The notes under the pieces are model-generated. The model worked only from the letters and a program-made list of their open reading frames with translations, made no database searches and was not told where the DNA came from. A DNA stretch of 64,000 nucleotides from NCBI GenBank assembly GCA_942491735.1, contig CALOCN010000014.1, positions 2,294,001 to 2,358,000 of the forward strand. Reading direction: 5' to 3'. Positions 8,968-14,936 of this stretch are shown here, one piece after another. The stretch comes from CALOCN01 sp942491735. GTDB lineage: Bacteria; Eisenbacteria; RBG-16-71-46; JABDJR01. The position numbers and the translations under genes were made by a program. Numbering within the stretch: the stretch's first letter is position 1; each line of letters begins with the position of its first letter.

Positions 8968-10184
8968 CGGAGGGTCTCTTCCATGCGCGCATGGTACACG
9001 CCCGGGTCCACCGGGTCGCCGCCGGTCACCTCGGCACCGGCCGGAACCACGGTTCCCGACTTGACCGCGGCCCACTTGCCGATCACCGCGATGCCGTCGG
9101 TGGGCCCCGGCGGGCCGTTCTCCGCTCCCACCCGGGCGTCACGGCCCACCGTGACGTGCTTGTCGATGATGGAACGTTCGACGACCGCGTTGGGACCGAT
9201 CACCGCGTTGTTCAGGAGAACCGAATTGCGGACGACCGCCCCGGGTCCCACATGGACACCGGGAGAGAGTACGGATCGTTCCACACGGCCCTCGACGATC
9301 GCCCCGTTGGCGAGAAGACTGTCCTGCACCAGGGCGGTCTCCCGGAACCAGACCGGTGGCATTTCCTCGCTCCGGGTGTAGATACGCCAACCGGGATCGG
9401 TGAGATCCGGCGCCGGTTCGGGGTCAAGCAGCCGCTGATGGGCGCGAAAGTAGCGGGGTACGGCGCTGACGTCGTCCCAGTAGCCCTCGAAGACATAGGC
9501 ACGCGCGACCTCGGGGTCGGTCAGTCGCGGCAGGAGCAGGTCCAGCAGCAGGTTGGTCTGGTTTCCCTGGCGCAGGAGGTCCAGGAGGAATCCGATCTCG
9601 AAGAGCAGCACCCCCATGAACGCGTAGGGGGCGTTCGAGGTTTCCGGGCGCACCTCGGCCGAGTCGATCCGACCGTCCTCCCCCAGGTTGACCATGACAA
9701 ACCGATTGCTCTCCCCGGACGGCGGAGAAGCTACCGCGACACTCACCTTGGCCCGGCGGGCCAGATGGGTTTCCAGCATCCAGGAGTAGTCCATGCGGTA
9801 GACCAGATCGGCGGAAAGGAGAAACACCCGCTCCGCACCCGAGTCCTCGAGAACCTCGAGGTTCTGGCGTAGCGCATCCGCGGTTCCCTCGTACCACTTG
9901 GCGCCGTCCTGGCGGGCGTAGGGTTGCAGGATCCGCACGCCCCCCCCGCGTCGGTTGAGGTCCCACGGTTCACCCCGGCCAAGGTGTCTGGCCAGCGACA
10001 ACGGCGCGTACTGCGACAGCACGGCAACCCGGGTCAACTCGGAGTTGATGCAGTTGGAGAGGGTGAAGTCGATCAACCGGTACTTGCCGGCAAACGGCAC
10101 CGCGGCGACCGATCGCGGATTGGACAGCACGGACAACCCCGGGGATCGCACCCCGGCCAGGATGAAAGCCATCACTCCCTTCAT
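8964..10184 (-). CDS. GlgC paralogue with degenerate active site (GlgD-like regulatory subunit)
   Basis: A 406-residue homologue of ADP-glucose pyrophosphorylase. The fold is kept (GKYRLIDFTLSNCINSEL, RYLRAH-like region, C-terminal β-helix VVRNSVLLNNAVIGPNAVV), but each catalytic landmark is altered. The glycine loop reads LAGVRSPGLSVLSNPRSVAAV instead of GGxGTRL…RAKPAV, the metal-site SGDH is SADL, the FxEKP lysine motif is missing (AEVRPETSN), and YWRDIGT is YWDDVSA. This matches the pattern of the non-catalytic GlgD partner known in Firmicutes, reached here perhaps independently. Start ATG at 10184 has GAGGAG about 8 bases upstream. Coupled to intact glgC by ATGA. A role as allosteric subunit is inference. 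Confidence 0.85.
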   Translation of the reverse strand: MKGVMAFILAGVRSPGLSVLSNPRSVAAVPFAGKYRLIDFTLSNCINSELTRVAVLSQYAPLSLARHLGRGEPWDLNRRGGGVRILQPYARQDGAKWYEGTADALRQNLEVLEDSGAERVFLLSADLVYRMDYSWMLETHLARRAKVSVAVASPPSGESNRFVMVNLGEDGRIDSAEVRPETSNAPYAFMGVLLFEIGFLLDLLRQGNQTNLLLDLLLPRLTDPEVARAYVFEGYWDDVSAVPRYFRAHQRLLDPEPAPDLTDPGWRIYTRSEEMPPVWFRETALVQDSLLANGAIVEGRVERSVLSPGVHVGPGAVVRNSVLLNNAVIGPNAVVERSIIDKHVTVGRDARVGAENGPPGPTDGIAVIGKWAAVKSGTVVPAGAEVTGGDPVDPGVYHARMEETLR

Positions 10185-10239
10185 CCGTCCCGCTCCTCGT
10201 TCTTGGCGTGAAGTGCGCGCGGGCTGACCCGCGCTGGGC

Positions 10240-11268
10240 TCAGAAGCGCAGGAAAGCGCTGATGCGATGCGTGGCGTCCAACGCATCGTGAGCAAGGTAG
10301 GCGTAGTCCGCGCCGAACTGCTTGTACCGGACGCCGGCCCCGGCGGTAAAGTTACCGGCATCCGACCCGGCGCGCAACGCCACCGCCTCGCGGAACCAGT
10401 ATTCCATACCCGGGAAGAAATTGCCCGAGACGTCGTCGCCTCCCAGTTGGCTTTCGCTCTGGCTCTCGAAAGCCACGCCGAGATCCACGCCGAGGGTCAG
10501 TGTTCCCTGGAGCGCGCCGATGGGCTGGGTCGTTTGTCCGCCGAAGGTCACGGTGGGGGCCACCGATTCGCGACGCCCGGAGTCCCAGAAGAGCTGGGTG
10601 GTCGTGATGTCCCCCAACCGCAGTCCGAAGGCGAAGCGCTGGGATGCCTGGTACAGCATGCCGAGGTCGGCTCCGATGCCAAAGCTCGAACCTTCATCCA
10701 CCAGGGACTGACGGACCAGCTTGAGGGTCAAGCCTCCCGACCAGCGGTCACCGAAGCCGTGGGCATAGGACAGGAGCAGCGCCAGGTCCGAAGCACTGGA
10801 CGTCCTGATCCTGGAGGGGTCGAGAATGGGATTCCCGTTGGGATCCTCGCCGATCTTGGCGTCCTTGGTGACCCGGATGTCATCCACCGCCAACCGGATC
10901 AGGGTGATCCCGATCGCGTCCCGTTTGCTGCCGTTGCCCATGGGGGCCGAGACCCCGAGCACGTCGTGTGCGACCACCCCACCGAATTGGCTGGCGTGGG
11001 TTCCGAACGCTTCCCGGCTTTCCAGGAGAATCAGACCCGCCGGGTTCCAATAGGCGGCCGTGGCATCGTTGGCAAGGGCGACGAACGAGCCCCCCATTCC
11101 CATGGCGCGTGCGCCGACGCCTACCTTGAGGAACTCCGCGGCGAACTTGTCCACGGCCCAGGCGGGTGAACCGACCGAGGTGAGGAGGATCGCCAGGAGC
11201 AGGGCAAGCAGCGGGAGGATGGGGCGGGAGGTCTTGGCAACCCGACCCCGAGGCTGAAAGGAAGGCAT
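10240..11268 (-). CDS. PorV/PorQ-family outer-membrane protein
   Basis: A 342-residue predicted outer-membrane β-barrel. A signal peptide (LLALLLAILLTSVGSPAWA, ending near residue 38) is followed by the family signature KVGVGARAMGMGGSFVALAND…AYWNPAGL. The body is alternating amphipathic strands and the chain ends in a barrel-closing aromatic strand (RISAFLRF). In Bacteroidota PorV shuttles type IX secretion cargo, and related proteins occur in many candidate phyla with FlgD-tailed secreted proteins. Several such proteins are encoded nearby, so a transport or assembly role fits. AGGAGAG lies before the ATG. The gene sits 37 bases after pilZ and 55 before the glg pair, probably one transcript. 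Confidence 0.85.
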   Translation of the reverse strand: MPSFQPRGRVAKTSRPILPLLALLLAILLTSVGSPAWAVDKFAAEFLKVGVGARAMGMGGSFVALANDATAAYWNPAGLILLESREAFGTHASQFGGVVAHDVLGVSAPMGNGSKRDAIGITLIRLAVDDIRVTKDAKIGEDPNGNPILDPSRIRTSSASDLALLLSYAHGFGDRWSGGLTLKLVRQSLVDEGSSFGIGADLGMLYQASQRFAFGLRLGDITTTQLFWDSGRRESVAPTVTFGGQTTQPIGALQGTLTLGVDLGVAFESQSESQLGGDDVSGNFFPGMEYWFREAVALRAGSDAGNFTAGAGVRYKQFGADYAYLAHDALDATHRISAFLRF

Positions 11269-11305
11269 CGGCTCTCCTGTGCGACCTCGGGGTAGGGCCC
11301 AGAGG

Positions 11306-11713
11306 TCAAGGCTGGGACAATCGCTCGTCCACGAGGTCCTGCATCAGCCGCCAGCCGATGTACTCCTGGATGAGGCTCTTGTCCTCTTTCTTGATGTCCG
11401 TAAACGCGCAGGCGAGCTCGAAGTCTTCCGGTGTCTGATCCGGTTCACATCGAACAACGATCCCGTTGCACGTAATGACCTGAGTCTTCTGGCCATTCCG
11501 TCCAAATGAAGGGAGCAACAAGGTCATTCCGACCTTGGTCGCAGGCTCCATATAGGAACGAACCTGGCAACAAATGCCCCCGCCGGAGATATTGACGCTC
11601 TCCGTTGTCATCGGCCGTTCCGTGGCCGATCGAGCCACGTGCTCCACCTGCAAAGCGAGTCTCGACTCGATCCGCGGGAACTTCCGCCGCTCTTTTCCAG
11701 CCTTCTTAGGCAT
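11306..11713 (-). CDS. PilZ-domain protein
   Basis: A 135-residue single-domain PilZ protein, expected to bind cyclic-di-GMP. The binding signature is complete: RKFPRIE near the N-terminus (RxxxR motif) and SVNISGGGICCQV (D/NxSxxG motif) about 40 residues later, followed by the barrel strands. The end (SLIQEYIGWRLMQDLVDERL) is a helix. Start ATG at 11713 is preceded by GGAGG with 6-base spacing. Lies first in the likely pilZ - porV - glgD-like - glgC transcript. A long promoter-proximal region of about 490 bases separates it from a consensus promoter at 12210-12239. Confidence 0.85.
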   Translation of the reverse strand: MPKKAGKERRKFPRIESRLALQVEHVARSATERPMTTESVNISGGGICCQVRSYMEPATKVGMTLLLPSFGRNGQKTQVITCNGIVVRCEPDQTPEDFELACAFTDIKKEDKSLIQEYIGWRLMQDLVDERLSQP

Positions 11714-12203
11714 GCTAATCCTCCACACCGCCCACAAGGCGTACAGTGCGAACAGACCCGGGGGCGTCTGTCTGTATCAGGTACACGGAAATTCGCTGAA
11801 GGTTCCCATCCCCACATGGAAAAGCCATCTTCCGGAGCGGTGTCAAGGATCACCGAGGCGGAATCCCGCAGGGGGTTCCCACCGGCTATCCCGGTCACCA
11901 CAGGGTCCGGAACGGACTTCTCTGCCCTCCAGCACTATGTAGTGGGGGTTCAGGGTCAACCCCATGATCTCTTTTGGAGCCGCCGGATTCGCGCTAGACC
12001 GGAAGGAATCCAGGGGTTATTCACTGGAATCTTCCGCCCGGCGATCCGGGGAAAGCTTTGGCCGCAGGCGTGCATGCCTGGAACCGCGCACGGGCGCTAC
12101 TCAGGCACACGGGGAAGGTATCACACGGTGTATCCCTCCCAGCCACAGACCCATCGCAGGGCGCCCCACGCAGAACCGTCGGGCCGTCGCGACCTCCGCA
12201 CCG
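11714..12203 (-). ncRNA. Long leader or candidate non-coding RNA upstream of pilZ
   Basis: No convincing gene lies between pilZ and sppA (11714-12360). A consensus promoter at 12210-12239 fires leftward into it, giving about 490 transcribed bases before pilZ. The first 110 bases fold: GGGCGC (12176-12171) pairs with GCGCCC (12097-12092), enclosing a hairpin at 12112-12140 (GGGAGGGAUACACC…CCUUCCC). A CAGAC/GTCTG hairpin lies close to pilZ. I match it to no known RNA family. It could be a riboregulated 5' UTR for the PilZ protein or an independent RNA; internal TTGACA/TTGACC sites without clear -10 boxes leave a nearer pilZ promoter possible. Confidence 0.3.
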
Positions 12204-12209
12204 CTGGGG

Positions 12210-12239
12210 AACCTAGCACAAAATAAGGGGGTGTGTCAA
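12210..12239 (-). promoter_or_regulatory. Promoter firing toward pilZ (TTGACA-18-TAGGTT, extended -10)
   Basis: Minus strand reads TTGACA, 18 bases, then TAGGTT preceded by TGC. Predicted start near 12203. Confidence 0.5.
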
Positions 12240-12360
12240 CGAACCCACCCCAAGATCCAGGGTTTGGAATGGAATAGCCGAGTGCAGATTATGGATCGGG
12301 GCCCCGAGGAACCGAGCGGATGCGGGAGGGAGACTGGGGCCGGGAAGGGTAAGGCGTTGG

Positions 12361-13239
12361 TCAGCGGAGCCGGTATTCCAGACGGGGACCCCAGGTCGCG
12401 CGGGCGGTGTCGCTCAGGAACAGATCGAGCCAGGTCGAGAGGCGTCGGCGGGACTTCCGCACCACCGTCGTGTTGGCCGGGAGCCCCGCCATGGCGGCGG
12501 CGAGCTCGGTCGCGGTATGGAGGTCACCGAGGCGATCGATGAGTCCCAGTTCCCGGGCCTGTCTCCCCGTGAACACCCGTCCATCGGCCAGGGCCAGGAC
12601 CTGATCCCGGTCCAAGGGTCTGCCGTCGACGACGGCGGTGACGAACTGATCGAAGACGTCCGCCACCAGTTCGTCGAACACGCCATCCTCCACCCCGGTG
12701 GGCTGGCGGGCGTAACTTCCCATGTCCTTCAGCTGGCCGCTCTTGTAGACCTCCATCCGCACTCCGACCTTGTCCATCAGGTCCACCGCGGTGGGATAGG
12801 CAAAGATCACCCCGATGCTTCCGGTCAGGGTTCCCCCCTCGGCCAGGATGCTATCGGCGGCAACGGCAATGTAGTAGGCCCCCGAGGCAGCCACCGACCC
12901 GAAAGACGCGACGACCGGCTTCACTGCGGACAGACGCTCCACCGCAGCGTGGATCTCCTGGGAGGGTGCGACCTCTCCGCCCGGGCTGTCCAGGCGAAGG
13001 ACGACCGCCTTCACCGACGCGTCGGCACGATGGGCCTCGATCTCCTCGACCAGGACACGGGAGTCGGTGATCGGGCCCTCGATCAAGACCATCCCGAGAC
13101 GATCTCCTCCCACCCAGGTGGACCCGCCATCGGTAAGGGACGAACCGGCAAGAAGTGCCATTCCCACCACGGCGAACGCGCCGACGGCGAGAAGAAGGAA
13201 GCAACCGATGAGGAAACCCTGGGTCCGTGATGTTGCCAT
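12361..13239 (-). CDS. sppA: Signal peptide peptidase SppA (S49 family, short form)
   Basis: Membrane serine protease that degrades cleaved signal peptides in the membrane; 292 residues, the size of the short SppA form. An N-terminal membrane helix (GFLIGCFLLLAVGAFAVVGMALL) anchors it with the catalytic domain outside. The domain shows VVLRLDSPGGEVAPSQEI, the nucleophile serine in FGSVAASGAYYIA (near residue 118), GTLTGSIGVIF, and the lysine general base region YKSGQLKDMGSYAR near residue 168. No Shine-Dalgarno is present: the ATG at 13239 lies about 10 bases from the end of a strong -10 box, so the mRNA is predicted to be leaderless. Transcribed alone. Confidence 0.92.
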   Translation of the reverse strand: MATSRTQGFLIGCFLLLAVGAFAVVGMALLAGSSLTDGGSTWVGGDRLGMVLIEGPITDSRVLVEEIEAHRADASVKAVVLRLDSPGGEVAPSQEIHAAVERLSAVKPVVASFGSVAASGAYYIAVAADSILAEGGTLTGSIGVIFAYPTAVDLMDKVGVRMEVYKSGQLKDMGSYARQPTGVEDGVFDELVADVFDQFVTAVVDGRPLDRDQVLALADGRVFTGRQARELGLIDRLGDLHTATELAAAMAGLPANTTVVRKSRRRLSTWLDLFLSDTARATWGPRLEYRLR

Positions 13240-13248
13240 GGGACCGGG

Positions 13249-13278
13249 ACGCTAGCAGAGGGGTTCCCGCAGGGTCAA
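13249..13278 (-). promoter_or_regulatory. sppA promoter (TTGACC-18-TAGCGT, extended -10)
   Basis: TTGACC at 13278-13273, 18-base spacer, TGC-TAGCGT with the hexamer at 13254-13249. Predicted start near 13242, three bases before the ATG. Confidence 0.55.
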
Positions 13279-13293
13279 ACAGGGAACCGGGAG

Positions 13294-13329
13294 CAAAAGA
13301 GAAGCGCCGGCTCTCACGAGCCGGCGCTT
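13294..13329 (-). terminator. Hairpin terminator
   Basis: Perfect 12-base stem (AAGCGCCGGCTC / GAGCCGGCGCTT) with a 4-base loop, followed on the minus strand by CTCTTTTGC. It lies just before the sppA promoter and would end any leftward transcript from 13.3-13.6 kb. Confidence 0.6.
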
Positions 13330-13392
13330 GGATCCGGTTCCCCGCGTGGACCGTACGCTTGTGAAACGAGTTAAATTGGCGGCTCAACTCTC

Positions 13393-13536
13393 TCACAGGC
13401 TGCCACATGAACCGCAGGGAACCAAGTCCCGACCCGAGGGTCGAATCTCGAAGCGGTACCATGTGTAATTGCAACCGTCGTGCCAGCCCTCGCGCCAGGG
13501 GACGGGAACGCGAAAAGGTCCGTTCCACAAGGACAT
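13393..13536 (-). CDS. Possible small protein (47 residues) between two terminators
   Basis: Candidate only. The frame starts MSLWNGPFRVPVPW, is rich in aromatic residues (five Trp/Tyr in the middle), and ends in a cysteine pair (PCGSCGSL). Purine-rich GAGAGGGGGTGGGGG precedes the ATG. About 70% of third positions are G or C, somewhat below neighbours. No family recognised, no signal peptide. It lies in a 428-base gap between a terminator ending the β-propeller gene (13584-13630) and another at 13294-13329. No clear promoter is visible, so a chance ORF remains possible. Confidence 0.3.
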   Translation of the reverse strand: MSLWNGPFRVPVPWREGWHDGCNYTWYRFEIRPSGRDLVPCGSCGSL

Positions 13537-13583
13537 TCGCGGATACCCCCACCCCCTCTCGCCAATCCGGGCCGGGAAGGACG

Positions 13584-13630
13584 GAAAAACCCGGGGGCAC
13601 TGACCCAACGATGGGGTCAGCGCACCCGGG
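13584..13630 (-). terminator. Rho-independent terminator of the secreted-protein operon
   Basis: Minus strand CCCGGG…CTGACCC / GGGTCAG…CCCGGG forms a long two-part stem followed by GGGTTTTTCC. It lies 37 bases after the stop of the β-propeller gene. Confidence 0.75.
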
Positions 13631-13667
13631 TTCCGCCATCCAGGTGGGCGAGGCAAGAGGATCGCGC

Positions 13668-14936
13668 CTACTGGGGGGTCGAAAAGACGTTCCCGTCGCG
13701 GGCGTAGATACGGAAATCCCCCGACCCGACCGCGTCGGTCCAGAACAGGACCATGTCGCCGTCCTCAAGGGTCACCAGGAACGGGGTCTGGGACGACGAC
13801 GGATCGTCGGTGAGCCGGGTTCCCTGGGGGTCCCATCCGGTCTCGTGGGTGATCTGGCGATAGTAGATCTCCGGGTTCCCTGCCCGATAGTCTTCCCAGG
13901 CGACGTTGAGGGTCCCACCGGAGCCCTCGATGATGACCGGTCGCCCGTGGTGGCTCAGGTCGTACGAGAACCGCTTGCTCTTGCCCCAACCGATCCCGGG
14001 GAGGAAACGACGGTAGTAGATCTCGCTGTCGTACGCCCCCCCCTGGGCATCCCGGGTGTCCAGCCACACGAGGTGCACGGCACTGTCACTGGTCACCGCA
14101 AGGTACGGGCTGCTGGAACGCGACGGTCCGGTGACCAGGCGAACCGGCTCGGCCGTTTCTTCCTGACCGGGGGCCACATGCAGGTAGAACAGGTCATGGA
14201 TCGGGCGACCCCGCTGGTCCACGCCCACCCGGTCCGACCAGGCCAGGTGGGTCCCGCCCACCGGGTCGGCGACCAGGGTCACGTCATCCGGCAGACCGAA
14301 CTCACGACTGATGACCCGGGGGTCTTCCCAGGGGGAACCGGGTTCGTTGACGCAGTAGAGAATCTGCGGCAAGCCCGAGCGCCCATCGAGCCAGGCGACA
14401 TGGATCCGCCCGAACGCGTCCGCAGCCACGAGCGGACGGCGGGAGAATCCGGGCGATGGGGAAAGGATCTGGGCATCCAGCCACTCCCCGTCCGGGGTCC
14501 GACGCCGATACACCACATCCCCGTTCGAACTGTTCTCGGACCAGACGACATGCAGACCCCCACTGGGGTCCAGGGACACGGCCGGGTTGTTGGAGTTCAG
14601 ACCCGGTTCGCTCAATGAAATCGGGGTGGACCAGGTACCGTCCTTCTGCCGGTTCACGTAGACGATGAACTGCTCTTCGTCCCCCACCCGGTTCTGGTAT
14701 GTCAGATGGACCACACCGTCCGGCCCGGCGGCCGCGGGATGCAGGCTGATGCCGAGGGTCGCGTTGGCCTGCGGCGACGGCACCTGTTCTGAGTTCACCT
14801 CCCAGGTCGCCCCCGCGGCCGGAGCGGCCAGACCCGGCAGACCCAACAGGCACGGCGCGAGCAGCAGGGTGCGGATCCCCGCCCCAAGTCGTCCCCCCGG
14901 CGCGGGAGTCCAGGCACGATTCGCACCGCCTCTCAT
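13668..14936 (-). CDS. Secreted BNR/sialidase-type β-propeller protein
   Basis: A 422-residue exported protein. The signal peptide is in the first ~43 residues (LLLAPCLLGLPGLAAPAAGA). The rest is a repeated β-blade pattern in which each blade carries a variant of D…G.(L/I)HVVW…S…G.I(Y/V)YRR, for example SGGLHVVWSENSSNGDVVYRR, FGRIHVAWLDGRSGLPQILY, VGGTHLAWSDRVG, GTLNVAWEDYRAGNPEIYYR. Asp-box-like turns suggest a five- to six-bladed propeller. No sialidase catalytic set was identified, so enzyme activity is not claimed. Unlike its operon partner it lacks a FlgD-like tail. Coupled to the M6 protease gene by ATGA and followed by a strong terminator. Confidence 0.75.
   Translation of the reverse strand: MRGGANRAWTPAPGGRLGAGIRTLLLAPCLLGLPGLAAPAAGATWEVNSEQVPSPQANATLGISLHPAAAGPDGVVHLTYQNRVGDEEQFIVYVNRQKDGTWSTPISLSEPGLNSNNPAVSLDPSGGLHVVWSENSSNGDVVYRRRTPDGEWLDAQILSPSPGFSRRPLVAADAFGRIHVAWLDGRSGLPQILYCVNEPGSPWEDPRVISREFGLPDDVTLVADPVGGTHLAWSDRVGVDQRGRPIHDLFYLHVAPGQEETAEPVRLVTGPSRSSSPYLAVTSDSAVHLVWLDTRDAQGGAYDSEIYYRRFLPGIGWGKSKRFSYDLSHHGRPVIIEGSGGTLNVAWEDYRAGNPEIYYRQITHETGWDPQGTRLTDDPSSSQTPFLVTLEDGDMVLFWTDAVGSGDFRIYARDGNVFSTPQ

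Noticed and set aside
11639..12226. Rightward ORFs in the pilZ-sppA gap
   Set aside because: No ribosome site, no family and poor codon pattern; the opposite strand holds a promoter.
12218..12251. Possible terminator hairpin downstream of sppA (GGGGTG/CACCCC then TTATTTT)
   Set aside because: The same bases form the TTGACA and spacer of a good leftward promoter, which explains them better; a dual role cannot be excluded.
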